This document shows, piece after piece, positions 17,311 through 24,960 of a stretch of DNA of 64,000 nucleotides. Origin of the DNA: BP-133 sp040756995 (GTDB taxonomy: Bacteria; Actinomycetota; Acidimicrobiia; IMCC26256; BP-133). Under the pieces are notes generated by a model. It had not been told where the DNA came from. It saw nothing but the letters and a program-made list of their open reading frames with translations, and searched no databases. The position numbers and the translations under genes were made by a program. The number at the start of each line of letters is the position of its first letter. The first letter of the stretch is position 1. The stretch covers positions 186,001 to 250,000 of the forward strand of contig JBFLYK010000001.1 of assembly GCA_040756995.1 (NCBI GenBank), in the 5' to 3' direction.

Positions 17311-17509
17311 GCGGTGCCCGAGACATCGCGAGGCGATCGGGATCACCGAGCGGCGGGCGCGGGCCATCATCGCCGACCTCGCCGCGACCGGCTGCCTCGC
17401 CCGCCGCCGCCGTGGACGCCGGAACTGCTCCACCGTCAACCTCCAGGCGGCTCTGGCCCGCGCCGGTCGGGCGGGCCAGGACCGTGGGCGAACTGCCGCC
17501 ATGCGGTGA
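17311..17509 (+). pseudogene. Broken third copy of the winged-helix regulator
   Basis: On the plus strand RDIARR is followed, after a one-frame shift near 17335, by AIGITERRARAIIADLAATG, then LARRRRGRRNCSTVN. These are the recognition helix and wing of the regulators at 14080 and 23836. The N-terminal FLTNHAH part is absent. Stop TGA at 17507-17509. Confidence 0.75.
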
Positions 17510-17515
17510 CGTTCG

Positions 17516-18409
17516 TCACCGCCGCCTCCATCGGGCCCGGCTCGCTTCTGCGAGGCCGGCCACCCGCCGTTGGGCCTCGGCCCGCAGACCAGGCTCATCC
17601 CACCGGGCCAGCGCCCACGCCGTCACCCACAGCTCATACAGCTCGACCCAGGCCGGCTCCACCACGGGGTTCGCGCCGGGGGCGTAGGTGCGGGTGAGCG
17701 CGGCGAGGGCGTCGCGGTCGCCGTATCGGGTCGTTGCGACTGCAGCAGCGGCCAGGTCGTAGCCGGGCGGCCCGACCCCCGCCAGCTCCAGGTCCACCAG
17801 CCGACCACCGGCAACATTGGCGGGGTGGGCGTCGGCGTGGATGACCACCCGCGCCGACCCGGTCTTCGCCGCGTCCCATCGCGCTGCCAGAGGCTCGAGC
17901 CTTGCCCGGATCGTGGCCAGCAGCGCGCCGGGTGCGCCGGACCGCTCGGCGACTCTGAGGTGGCGTACGACGGCGCCGGGGACGTCGGAGTAGCTGATGG
18001 GGCTCGGTGCTGGTGCGCTGCGATGGTGGAGCTGTGCCAGGAGCCGCCCGACGTCGGCGAACGTCGCGGGCCGAGCCGGGCCGAGGTATCGCCACACCGA
18101 TGCCACCACGGGCCCGGCGATGAGCGGAGCGTCCAAGCCGTCGGCCAACAGTTCCGTCGGCGCTCCGACGCCGGCCAGGTAGGAGGCGACCGCCACCTCG
18201 GCAGCCACCGCCCCGGCCGACTCGTGATCGGCCAGGCGCACCACCAGGTCGACCGCCGGGAGCAAGACGACCCGACGGAGGGGACCGCACCGGACGGTCG
18301 CGCCTGCAGCGATCGCAGACAGGCGAGCGCCCAGGACACCGGCGGCATCCTCGAGCGCCACCCGCTCATGGTGGCGACAACTCATCGGAGGCCGGTCATG
18401 GCACAGCAT
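17516..18409 (-). CDS. APH-family phosphotransferase
   Basis: About 297 residues with the aminoglycoside/choline kinase fold. The catalytic loop is VIHADAHPANVAGGRLVDLE (Brenner motif H-x-D-x4-N followed by the metal-binding D-L-E), then GVGPPGYDLA; the N-lobe is VVLLPAVDLVVRLADHE. It would phosphorylate a small hydroxyl substrate; no substrate can be named. The start is uncertain (ATG 18409 or 18385; neither has a good ribosome site), and the upstream sequence is IS debris, so the promoter may have been replaced. Confidence 0.75.
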   Translation of the reverse strand: MLCHDRPPMSCRHHERVALEDAAGVLGARLSAIAAGATVRCGPLRRVVLLPAVDLVVRLADHESAGAVAAEVAVASYLAGVGAPTELLADGLDAPLIAGPVVASVWRYLGPARPATFADVGRLLAQLHHRSAPAPSPISYSDVPGAVVRHLRVAERSGAPGALLATIRARLEPLAARWDAAKTGSARVVIHADAHPANVAGGRLVDLELAGVGPPGYDLAAAAVATTRYGDRDALAALTRTYAPGANPVVEPAWVELYELWVTAWALARWDEPGLRAEAQRRVAGLAEASRARWRRR

Positions 18410-18539
18410 GGGCGCGCGAAACCACGGAATTCACCTCGGTGACGGACATCGGGGAACTCTCCTTTCCGCCCTCTCAGCAGAATGATCAGGCGCGACAGCT
18501 GCCTCGCTGAGGTTGAGGACACAGAGGGCACCGTCTTCG

Positions 18540-18612
18540 CCAGCCGCGAGAGCAAGCCGCCCGGCCCGACCAAGCTCACGCCCTCGGCCTTGGCCCGCTC
18601 CATGAGCCCCGA
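18540..18612 (-). pseudogene. N-terminal scrap of an IS256-family transposase
   Basis: GLMERAKAEGVSLVGPGGLL followed by SRLAKTV is the conserved beginning of one group of IS256 transposases. It then breaks off into unrelated sequence. No DDE domain or terminal repeats remain. The flanks (18410-18539 and 18613-18799) show nothing else I can support. Confidence 0.5.
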
Positions 18613-18799
18613 GCGGAATCCTCCTCTGCCGCCGTCAATCTGGCGACAGTCGTCGTCGTGTCCGTCACTGCCTGTCCTCTCCGTCTGCGCATGCACGCCA
18701 GACTGCCAAGCCAGTACTTACACCGTTGTTAAACAGATCCGGGGATCCGGCGGGGCGGCACGGACCTTGGGCGTCAGGTCTTGCTGGCCATGGGGAGCG

Positions 18800-19553
18800 T
18801 CAGCGTTGCGCTGGATTGGTGGCGGCGGCTTCGTGGGCCGCAGCGAGAGCCGGCAGCCGTTCGGCGAGATGGCCGTCGGTGAGAGCGAGGATCCGGGCCG
18901 CGAGGATGGGCGGCATTGGCGGCGCCGTTGATCGCCACGGTGGCCACAGGGACCCCCCGGGGCATCTGCACGATGGAGAGCAGAGCGTCGAGGCCGGACA
19001 GGGCGGTGGCGTCGATTGGGACGCCAATGACTGGGAGCGTCGTAGTGGCGGCCTTGAGCACTGCCGGGTAGCCGGTGGCCCTCACGGCGGATCGGACGGC
19101 GGCGGGGTCGTGGGCGACGATGGCGGGCGGGACCGGGAATCCGGCGAGTGCGAGGACTTGCCGTTGTGTGGCCTTGTCAGTCGTCGCTTGGAGGGTGACG
19201 GTGCCGGGTCGCAGGATGCGCCCGAGGGCGTCAAGTTCGGTGAGCACGGCGAGATCGAGGCGTTCGTGCTCGAACGGGGTCACGTCGACGGCTGGGGTGA
19301 ACGGACGCCAGCGTGGCGGTATCGGGCGGGCCGATCACGCTGTGCGGGGTGATCTGGGCGGCGGGCGCGTCATCGTGCTCTACGAGCACGCGGCCTTCGA
19401 TGCCGAGCGGGGGGCGGCTTGGAGGAGCATCCGACCAAGCTGCCCTCCGCCCACGATCCCGACCGTCGCCGGCCGGATCGCAGGGGCACCTCCTGCGCGT
19501 TCGGCTGGAGCGGCGTCGTGGGCGTACGGCGGGGGCACGGTGCTCGTCGTCAT
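18800..19553 (-). pseudogene. Decayed purK fused by deletion to the 3' half of purE
   Basis: The start overlaps the terC stop (ATGA at 19553). PurK motifs appear in successive frames: VGIVGGGQLGRMLLQAA, then LGIEGRVLVEHDDAPAAQ, then ERLDLAVLTELDALGRILRP and AVRATGYPAVLKA. There the text jumps to PurE (TTTLPVIGVPIDATALSGLD; LLSIVQMPRGVPVATVAING), and after another shift ILAARILALTDGHLAERLP. The ATP-grasp core and the PurE N-terminus are missing. It is a diverged duplicate of the intact purEK at 7.9-9.6 kb. Confidence 0.85.
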
Positions 19554-20440
19554 GGCGTGGCGCTCCTCGCCGTCGGGCTCGGGTCGGCAGCCGGTCTGGT
19601 GTCGTCGGTGGGTCGGCTGCGGGCGATCAGGCCGACCATGACGGCGATGCCGACGGCGGCGAGGGAGGCGCCGAGGTGCGGCTGGTCGGGCCCGGTGGCG
19701 GTGAGGCGGACGGCGGCGAACAGCAGGAGCAGGCTGAGGGCCGCTTTCAGATTGATCAGGCGGGTGGTCCGTTCCTCGGCGAAGTGGTGGATGCTGCCCA
19801 CAGCGGCCACGGCGAGGATCGTGGCGGCGGCCACGAGGGCGGGGTCGTGGGTGACGGCGCGGCCGGCGGCGATGCCGTCGAGAGCCAGCACGGCGGCCAG
19901 GGCGATGACGGTGCCGGCGACGAGGACCATCGGGGTCCACCGCCGGCCGGCGGTGGTGGCGGTGCGGAGGCGGACGCCGTCGTACTGGTTGGTGAGGGGG
20001 ATGACCCGAGCGACGGTGGCGAGGACCCGGTTCGTTTCCGGTGGTCGCGGTTGGATGTCGCCGGGGCCGGTCCGCACGAGGGCGAGCGTGGTCACGACGA
20101 GGAGGCCGGCGAGCGGGTAGGCGAGCCAGTCGAGCCGGTCGAGGGCGGCGTCGCCGATGGGCACGGCGGCGAGCCTCAGGGCGGCGGTGGCGCCCATGGC
20201 CCAGCCGAGGAGCCGGGTTCGGGCTGGCGCCGGCACGGCGAAGTAGCCGAACACCAGCAGCAGCGCCACCACGGTGTCGACGCTGAGGGCCGCTTCGAGG
20301 AGGACGACGAGCGCGAAGGTGCCGGCCGTGTCGGAGCCGCCGGCCGCCGCGACGGCGGCCGTGGTGGCGACCACGCCGGCCGCAAGGAGCATGGCCACGG
20401 TCCCTGGCCGGCCTCGCCGGTAGGCGGCGATCACGACCAT
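19550..20440 (-). CDS. terC: TerC-family membrane protein (putative Mn2+ exporter)
   Basis: About 296 residues, 7-9 TM helices. The first-half signature LLEAALSVDTVVALLLVFGY resembles TerC E-x4-S-x-D-N, with Asn replaced by Thr. In the second half the usual E-T-T-D-x3-A-x-D-S reads AGTVIALAAVLALDGIAA, so only one acidic residue survives. Mn transport is therefore less certain than for classical TerC. It ends the unit traR-baeRF-terC, which is headed by an Mn2+ riboswitch, as terC genes often are. ATG 20440 lies 45 bases after the baeRF stop; a CTG at 20488 overlapping that stop would add a further hydrophobic stretch. Confidence 0.82.
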   Translation of the reverse strand: MVVIAAYRRGRPGTVAMLLAAGVVATTAAVAAAGGSDTAGTFALVVLLEAALSVDTVVALLLVFGYFAVPAPARTRLLGWAMGATAALRLAAVPIGDAALDRLDWLAYPLAGLLVVTTLALVRTGPGDIQPRPPETNRVLATVARVIPLTNQYDGVRLRTATTAGRRWTPMVLVAGTVIALAAVLALDGIAAGRAVTHDPALVAAATILAVAAVGSIHHFAEERTTRLINLKAALSLLLLFAAVRLTATGPDQPHLGASLAAVGIAVMVGLIARSRPTDDTRPAADPSPTARSATP

Positions 20441-20484
20441 GGCGGCGGTCGTGAGGGAACCGGCGAGGGCGGCGCCGCCGGCGG

Positions 20485-21699
20485 TCAGCGCTTTCTCCGC
20501 GGGGCAGGGACGAGCGCGATCCGCTGGTGGGTCGTCAGGGCGCCGTCGGGGACGATCTCGACCCGCCCGTGGCGGGCCAGGACCTGCTCGAGGGTTTCAT
20601 CGACGATGTCGTCGACGACTCCGGCGGCGGTGGCGTCGTCCGCGGGGTGGAGGCCGCCGCCGGCGTCGACCCGGGCGGGGAGCGCGTAGTGTTCCTCGAC
20701 GAGGACGAGGGCGCCGCGGTAGCGGTGGGCGGAGCGCCACACCTGGTGGATCCCGCTGACGGCGTTGCCGGTGTTGACTGCCCGATCGAGAGCCGCCAGC
20801 GCGGCGGTTCTGCGCTCCGCCAGGACCTCGGCGACGGCGGGAGCCACGATGGTGGCGAGCGCGGCGAGGTCATGGTCGGGTGCCCGCCGAATCACGCGCT
20901 CGACGGCCGCGCCGTGTCGGGTGCGATGCAGGAACTTTGACAGCGTGGGCTCGGCGCCGACGACGATGAGCGGGTCACGACTGCCGGCCAGGGCCTCGGT
21001 GAGGGCCATGTCCAGGGCGCGCAACCGGCGGGCCCGACGGGCGTCGGCCACGTCGGTGCGATCCCGGCCCCTCCGGTGACGGTTGTTGGAGGACGGTTCC
21101 ATGGTGTCGCGCAACCGAAGAGGTTCGGGGTGCAGGCGCGGCCCATGACCCTGAAGCAGTCGAGGATGGGCGAGAGCGAGGGCCAGGACCCAGTAGCGGC
21201 CGCGGCGGAGATCATGATGGATGAGGTCACGGGTGGCGAACGTGTCGTCGATGACGGCCCGCTCCCGGACGGTGACACCGAGGCCAACGCTGTGGTGTCC
21301 GTCGGCGTTGACATAGACGGCCACGCTGCGAGCGCCAGGGGGCGGGGCGGCCGTGGTGGCGGCGGCGGCGTGGTCGAGGTGGTCGAGGATCCGGGGGTCG
21401 ATGCTGGGGCCGAATTCGGCCCGCAGTCGGGCGGTGGCGTCGCGTTGGAGTTGGCGGAGGCGGTGGGTCCACGGGCTTGCCCCGTCGAGCGGGACGAGGA
21501 GGGAGATGCACGGATAGCAGCGGTTCTCGGTGGCGGTCGACGGGTCGATGGTGAGCACGGGCGTCTCCGGAGGCTGGACGGGTGGCGACGGGCTTATGGC
21601 CGGGGCGGCGTCGGGCGCCGCCGAAGCGGTGGTCGGCGGGGCCGGTCGGTTGTTCCGCCGATCGGCCCCGCTCGAAGTCGGCGGTTGGTTTCCAGCCAT
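20485..21699 (-). CDS. baeRF-family (bacterial archaeo-eukaryotic release factor-like) protein
   Basis: A 404-residue soluble protein. It opens with a Pro/Ala-rich tail, then CYPCISLLVPLDGASP, VYVNADGHHSVGLGVTVRER, PLIVVGAEPTLSKFLHRT and a C-terminal L7Ae-like portion (GRVEIVPDGALTTHQRIALV). This layout matches the baeRF3-like group, thought to act on ribosomes or bind nucleotides under stress; the exact role is unknown. It starts four bases after traR and precedes terC, placing a possible ribosome factor under Mn2+ control. Confidence 0.75.
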   Translation of the reverse strand: MAGNQPPTSSGADRRNNRPAPPTTASAAPDAAPAISPSPPVQPPETPVLTIDPSTATENRCYPCISLLVPLDGASPWTHRLRQLQRDATARLRAEFGPSIDPRILDHLDHAAAATTAAPPPGARSVAVYVNADGHHSVGLGVTVRERAVIDDTFATRDLIHHDLRRGRYWVLALALAHPRLLQGHGPRLHPEPLRLRDTMEPSSNNRHRRGRDRTDVADARRARRLRALDMALTEALAGSRDPLIVVGAEPTLSKFLHRTRHGAAVERVIRRAPDHDLAALATIVAPAVAEVLAERRTAALAALDRAVNTGNAVSGIHQVWRSAHRYRGALVLVEEHYALPARVDAGGGLHPADDATAAGVVDDIVDETLEQVLARHGRVEIVPDGALTTHQRIALVPAPRRKR

Positions 21700-21703
21700 G
21701 GGG

Positions 21704-22102
21704 TCAGCCGGCCAGGGCGAGCGAGCGGTCGTGGCTGGTCTTGCAGGCCACGCAGAGCCGGGTTTCGGGCATGGCCCGCAGCCGGGCGAGGGGGATCCGC
21801 TGACCGCAGCCGTCGCAAGCGCCGTAGGTGCCGGCGGCGAGCCGCACGAGCGCCTCGTCGGCGGCGCCGGCGGTGCGGGCCGCCAGCCGGGCGAGGGCGA
21901 GGGCGCTGGCCCGGGCGACGCCGTTGTTGCCGCCGTCGGGGTTGTCGTTGTCGAGCAGGTCGCTCACGTCGAGGTCCTCGATGGCCCGGGCGGCGTCGTC
22001 GCGCAGAGCGGCGGCGAGGCGGGCGGAGGCGCAGCGGCGCTGTTCGAGCCGGCCGGCGAGCTCGGTGAGGGTGGACGGGGCAAAGGGGGTTGCGGTGGGC
22101 AT
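21704..22102 (-). CDS. TraR/DksA-type zinc-finger protein
   Basis: 132 residues: a helical N-terminal part and a C4 zinc finger CDGCGQRIPLARLRAMPETR followed by LCVACK, as in DksA/TraR. Such proteins bind RNA polymerase through the secondary channel, or may only resemble those that do. ATG 22102 is preceded by GGAGGCACG; the Mn2+ riboswitch ends about 40 bases upstream. It is the first gene of the unit ending in terC. Confidence 0.87.
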   Translation of the reverse strand: MPTATPFAPSTLTELAGRLEQRRCASARLAAALRDDAARAIEDLDVSDLLDNDNPDGGNNGVARASALALARLAARTAGAADEALVRLAAGTYGACDGCGQRIPLARLRAMPETRLCVACKTSHDRSLALAG

Positions 22103-22144
22103 CGTGCCTCCAGGTTCGGTGTGGGTGGCTTCGCGGTGGGCCGC

Positions 22145-22233
22145 GAAGGTCTCTCCCACCCCGCTGGGGGTCGGCGCCGCCGGGCCCGATCGGGCCGTGG
22201 TGACGACTGCGCCGTCGAGGGATACTCCCCTTC
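22145..22233 (-). ncRNA. yybP-ykoY (Mn2+) riboswitch 1, upstream of traR-baeRF-terC
   Basis: On the minus strand the element opens GAAGGGGAGTATCCC, has the second loop AGTCGTCACCACGG and closes GGGTGGGAGAGACCTTC. The ends pair as P1, and the two loops match the conserved Mn2+-binding core of the family. Length 89 nt. The distance to the ATG (43 bases) leaves room for sequestering the ribosome site. Five copies occur in 7.5 kb. Confidence 0.92.
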
Positions 22234-22240
22234 AACCACC

Positions 22241-22270
22241 ATTCTACGAAATTCAGATCATGTATTGCAA
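22241..22270 (-). promoter_or_regulatory. Promoter and operator-like site for riboswitch 1
   Basis: Minus strand: TTGCAA (22270-22265), 18-bp spacer, TAGAAT (22246-22241). The spacer carries the degenerate palindrome whose top-strand form is ACGAAATTCAGATCAT (22246-22261). Transcription would begin just before the GAAGGGG of the riboswitch. Confidence 0.6.
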
Positions 22271-22288
22271 GTAGTTATTTGGAGATCG

Positions 22289-23074
22289 TCATTCGGGATC
22301 ATTCCGGGGACCTCGAGCTGCACCGCCCCGGCCACGGGTGCCGGCCACGACCATGGTGGTGGCCTCCTTGCCCATCTGGGCCCGGAGGGCGCTGGCCGGG
22401 CTCAACCGATCGGTCAGGACCCGCGTCTGGACCGGGACGGACAGGCTGTCCCGGAGCTGGTTGGCCTGTCCCGTGAGGTAGGCGTGGGGGTCGCCCGGCC
22501 CGAACCGCCGGCGGGGAGGACCGCCGGAGAGCGACGGCGGTACGTCTTCCACCGCGGTGGTGAGGGTGAGCGGCTTGTCGAGCAGCGCGGCCCAGCACGC
22601 CGCGAGCGGGAGCACGGCTTCGGAACGCGGCGAACCGTCGAGGCACACCAGCACGCCGGTCGAACCGGCGTCGGCCCGGGGGACGCCCAGACGGGAACCG
22701 ACGCAGAACACCGGCCGGTCGAGTGTCGTCACGACCCGCAAGGCCACCGAGCCCAACACCGCCGCCGACCGGCCCCGGCCTCTCGTGCTCATGCAGACCT
22801 GCCGGCCTGACATCGCCCCCATCTCCCGGATGGCGGCCGCCGGGTCGGTCTCGAGGACCACGACCCGCTCGAAGCCGGCGGCCTCGGCCATGACCGCATC
22901 GAGTTGGCGCTGACGCCCCCCAACCTCGCCGGGGTGGGCGACGGTGCTGAGCAGCTGAACCTTCGCCCCGATCGCCGCCGCGAACAGAGTGGCGACGTGG
23001 ACGGCCCCCTCCGAGTCGACGGACCCGTCGAGGGGAACGACGAGGGTTTGAATGTTCGTTTCGTCTGCTTGCAT
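22289..23074 (-). CDS. Tandem UspA-domain protein, second domain truncated
   Basis: 261 residues: domain 1 (TLVVPLDGSVDSEGAVHVAT; STRGRGRSAAVLGSVALR) and domain 2 (GVLVCLDGSPRSEAVLPLAA; VVAGTRGRGGAARGPRND). The second stops right after the first glycines of the nucleotide loop and lacks the GS end, so its nucleotide binding is doubtful. It lies 21 bp after the DUF1269 gene, with which it shares Mn2+ riboswitch 2. No strong ribosome site is visible; the start follows the domain boundary. Confidence 0.82.
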   Translation of the reverse strand: MQADETNIQTLVVPLDGSVDSEGAVHVATLFAAAIGAKVQLLSTVAHPGEVGGRQRQLDAVMAEAAGFERVVVLETDPAAAIREMGAMSGRQVCMSTRGRGRSAAVLGSVALRVVTTLDRPVFCVGSRLGVPRADAGSTGVLVCLDGSPRSEAVLPLAACWAALLDKPLTLTTAVEDVPPSLSGGPPRRRFGPGDPHAYLTGQANQLRDSLSVPVQTRVLTDRLSPASALRAQMGKEATTMVVAGTRGRGGAARGPRNDPE

Positions 23075-23095
23075 TGGTCGTGACGGCGGCCGCGA

Positions 23096-23635
23096 CTAGA
23101 CGAAGGAGGCCGGCGCGCCGACCTCTTTGTGGTCGTGGAGCGCTTCGATGAGCTCCCGTTCCGAGTCGCGACTGAGGTTCGTCTGGATGACCGTGGGGTT
23201 GTAGGGCTTGATGGCCTCCACCACCCGGTCGACGGTGGCGCTCCGGGCCAGGAAGAAGACGGCCGCACGGCCGGGCCGAAGAGCCTCGCCTACCTCTCGA
23301 ATCATGTTGTCGTCGATGCCGAGGTCCATGAGCCGGCCACCGAGCGCTCCGGATGCCGCCCCGGCCGCGGCGCCGACCGCGGCTCCGGCCAGGGGGTCGA
23401 GGAAGAGCAGCCCGATCAGCATTCCCCACAGCGCGCCGCTGGTCGCGCCGCTGGCGGCGCCGGCGGTGGTGAGATTGAGCGACTGGTGGAGCCGCACTTC
23501 GCCGTCGACGGTCCGTTCCACCCACGCCGCATCGGCCAGCTCGAGCAGCCGCTGGCGATGCAGCTCGGCCGCCAGTCCGAATACCTCCTTGGCCGTGTCC
23601 CGATCCTTGACACCGAACACCAACAGCTGAGACAT
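23096..23635 (-). CDS. DUF1269-type glycine-zipper membrane protein
   Basis: 179 residues: N-terminal soluble alpha/beta part (QLLVFGVKDRDTAKEVFGLA), a Gly/Ala-rich hydrophobic hairpin (GMLIGLLFLDPLAGAAVGAA) and a C-terminal alpha/beta part (PGRAAVFFLARSATVDRVVE). This is the layout of the DUF1269 family, function unknown. ATG 23635 has CTGGAGG upstream; riboswitch 2 ends 47 bases before it. Metal control suggests a part in Mn or envelope homeostasis. Confidence 0.78.
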   Translation of the reverse strand: MSQLLVFGVKDRDTAKEVFGLAAELHRQRLLELADAAWVERTVDGEVRLHQSLNLTTAGAASGATSGALWGMLIGLLFLDPLAGAAVGAAAGAASGALGGRLMDLGIDDNMIREVGEALRPGRAAVFFLARSATVDRVVEAIKPYNPTVIQTNLSRDSERELIEALHDHKEVGAPASFV

Positions 23636-23681
23636 GAAAACCTCCAGTCGTGAGTGGTTTCCGAGCTTCGCGGTCGGGCGC

Positions 23682-23771
23682 GAAGGTCTCTCCCACCCCG
23701 CTGGGGGTCGGCGCCGCCGGGCCCGATCGGGCCGTAGTGACGACTGCGCCGTTGGAGGGATACTCCCCTTC
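23682..23771 (-). ncRNA. yybP-ykoY (Mn2+) riboswitch 2, upstream of DUF1269-usp
   Basis: Nearly identical to riboswitch 1 (GAAGGGGAGTATCCC, AGTCGTCACTACGG, GGTGGGAGAGACCTTC on the minus strand), 90 nt. The similarity includes the variable stem, so copies 1 and 2 arose by recent duplication. Confidence 0.92.
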
Positions 23772-23778
23772 ACCCGTG

Positions 23779-23808
23779 GTCTTACGAAATGTGAATCACG
23801 TATTGCAA
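23779..23808 (-). promoter_or_regulatory. Promoter and operator-like site for riboswitch 2
   Basis: Minus strand: TTGCAA (23808-23803), 18-bp spacer, TAAGAC (23784-23779). The top-strand operator variant is ACGAAATGTGAATCAC (23784-23799). The layout is the same as at riboswitch 1. Confidence 0.6.
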
Positions 23809-23835
23809 GTCTTGTCTGCGGGTGGCGACGGTAGT

Positions 23836-24153
23836 TTAGGCGCTGCGCCGGCGGCGGCGGGGTTGGAGCCGGCCGAGGGCGACGAGCAGTTCGCCGACCG
23901 TGTGCTCCTGCTCGAGAGGGTGGCGAAGCACGCCGTCGGGGTTGACCGAGTAGTGGTTGCGCCGTCCTTGGCGGGAGCGGGTCACGTAGCCGGCCTCGAC
24001 CAGGTCGGCGATGATGGACTGAGCGGCCCGCTCGGTGATCCCCACCCGCTCGGCGATGTCACGGCCGCGGATGTCGGGCTCCTCGGCGACGCAGACCAGG
24101 ACATGGGCGTGGTTGGTGAGGAACGCCCAGTCGGGCTTGATGGCCTCGGCCAT
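23836..24153 (-). CDS. Small winged-helix (MarR/ArsR-type) regulator, copy 2
   Basis: A 105-residue paralogue of the gene at 14080: FLTNHAHVLVCVAEEPDIRG, GITERAAQSIIADLVEAGYV, wing SRQGRRNHYSVNP, basic tail RRRRRSA. ATG 24153 follows AAGGGGGCACC. The upstream stretch has two TTCGT half-sites (24187-24191, 24201-24205), including GTGCATTGTAGTTCGT. The gene lies inside the Mn-riboswitch block, upstream of riboswitch 2. A role as repressor of the palindrome-bearing promoters is inferred, not shown. Confidence 0.82.
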   Translation of the reverse strand: MAEAIKPDWAFLTNHAHVLVCVAEEPDIRGRDIAERVGITERAAQSIIADLVEAGYVTRSRQGRRNHYSVNPDGVLRHPLEQEHTVGELLVALGRLQPRRRRRSA

Positions 24154-24377
24154 GGTGCCCCCTTGCCGGATCGAGGTGAGGCGTGCTTCGTGCATTGTAG
24201 TTCGTACTTTCCTGTTCCGGCAGCAACCATGACCGAAGCAGACACCACGATGGCGGCGCCGAGCGCCAGCGCCGGGCGCAAGGCGCCCGGCCCGCCGAGC
24301 GCCGACGCCGCAACCGGGACGACCATGCCACCGACCACGAAGGCCAGGGTCCGAGGAGGAGACCATCGGCTTCGATC

Positions 24378-24653
24378 TCAGAAGTCGAAGAGGTCACGCA
24401 GGCCGCCGCGCTTGCGTTTGCGGCCTCCCACGGTGGTTCCTGCGTCGTCGTAGTCGTCGTCGTCGTCGTCCCAGCCGCCTCGTTGGCCGGTGCGGCGGTC
24501 ACCGCGAGGGCCTGGGTTGTCGTCGGCTCGGGCGACGATCTTGTCGAGCTCGCCGCGGTCGAGCCAGACACCGCGGCAGGTCGGGCAGTAGTCGATCTCG
24601 ATACGGTGACGTTCGGCGAGCTGGAGGAGCGTACCGTCGGACGGGCAGTTCAT
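24378..24653 (-). CDS. zf-TFIIB-domain protein
   Basis: 91 residues: an N-terminal zinc ribbon CPSDGTLLQLAERHRIEIDY with CPTCRGVWLDRGELDKIV (zf-TFIIB family), then a very acidic stretch (WDDDDDDYDD) and a basic end (GGRKRKRGGLRDLFDF). It overlaps the preceding small membrane gene by 4 bp, and both lie behind riboswitch 3. Function unknown; family members are often near metal or membrane stress genes. Confidence 0.85.
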   Translation of the reverse strand: MNCPSDGTLLQLAERHRIEIDYCPTCRGVWLDRGELDKIVARADDNPGPRGDRRTGQRGGWDDDDDDYDDAGTTVGGRKRKRGGLRDLFDF

Positions 24654-24778
24654 CGGCGTGCCTTTCGTTGGCAGCGGACGGGAATCACGGCGAGGCGGGG
24701 TCGGGGCTGACGACGCCCGGCAAGGTGGACGGCGGTGATGACCGCCAACGCCAGCGGAACGGCGTCAAGGAAGGTCAT
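24650..24778 (-). CDS. Very small membrane protein (42 aa) behind riboswitch 3
   Basis: MTFLDAVPLALAVITAVHLA is one hydrophobic helix followed by a basic tail (GRRQPRPRLAVIPVRCQRKA). ATG 24778 has TTGGAG upstream and overlaps the zf-TFIIB gene by ATGA, so it is probably translated, perhaps mainly for coupling. No family recognised. The riboswitch ends 59 bases before it. Confidence 0.55.
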   Translation of the reverse strand: MTFLDAVPLALAVITAVHLAGRRQPRPRLAVIPVRCQRKARR

Positions 24779-24837
24779 GGGTCTGCTCCAAGCGAACGAC
24801 GCACAAGCGGCCACCGGGTCGAGGGGTGGGACGGCCC

Positions 24838-24923
24838 GAAGGTCTCTCCGCCACCGCGATGGCCGGGGTCGCCGGGCCGGGAGGGCCGTGGTGGCGGCGA
24901 CATCGCGAGGGATACTCCCCTTC
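24838..24923 (-). ncRNA. yybP-ykoY (Mn2+) riboswitch 3
   Basis: Minus strand GAAGGGGAGTATCCC, inner loop TGTCGCCGCCACCACGG, closing GGCGGAGAGACCTTC; 86 nt. It precedes the small membrane/zf-TFIIB pair, genes not usually listed for this riboswitch. Confidence 0.88.
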
Positions 24924-24931
24924 AACCACCT

Positions 24932-24960
24932 ATAATAACGAACTTCACTTCGTGTGTCAA
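24932..24960 (-). promoter_or_regulatory. Consensus promoter with perfect operator for riboswitch 3
   Basis: Minus strand: TTGACA (24960-24955), exactly 17 bp, TATTAT (24937-24932). The spacer contains the perfect palindrome ACGAAGTGAAGTTCGT (24953-24938). The -35 hexamer overlaps the stop codon of the UPF0114 gene. This is the clearest example of the operator class. Confidence 0.8.

Noticed and set aside
24180..24338. Hydrophobic minus-strand frame (VVGGMVVPVAASALGG and following) upstream of the winged-helix gene
   Set aside because: It has no proper end of its own and runs into the regulator gene in another frame; it could be a remnant of a membrane protein but cannot be supported.
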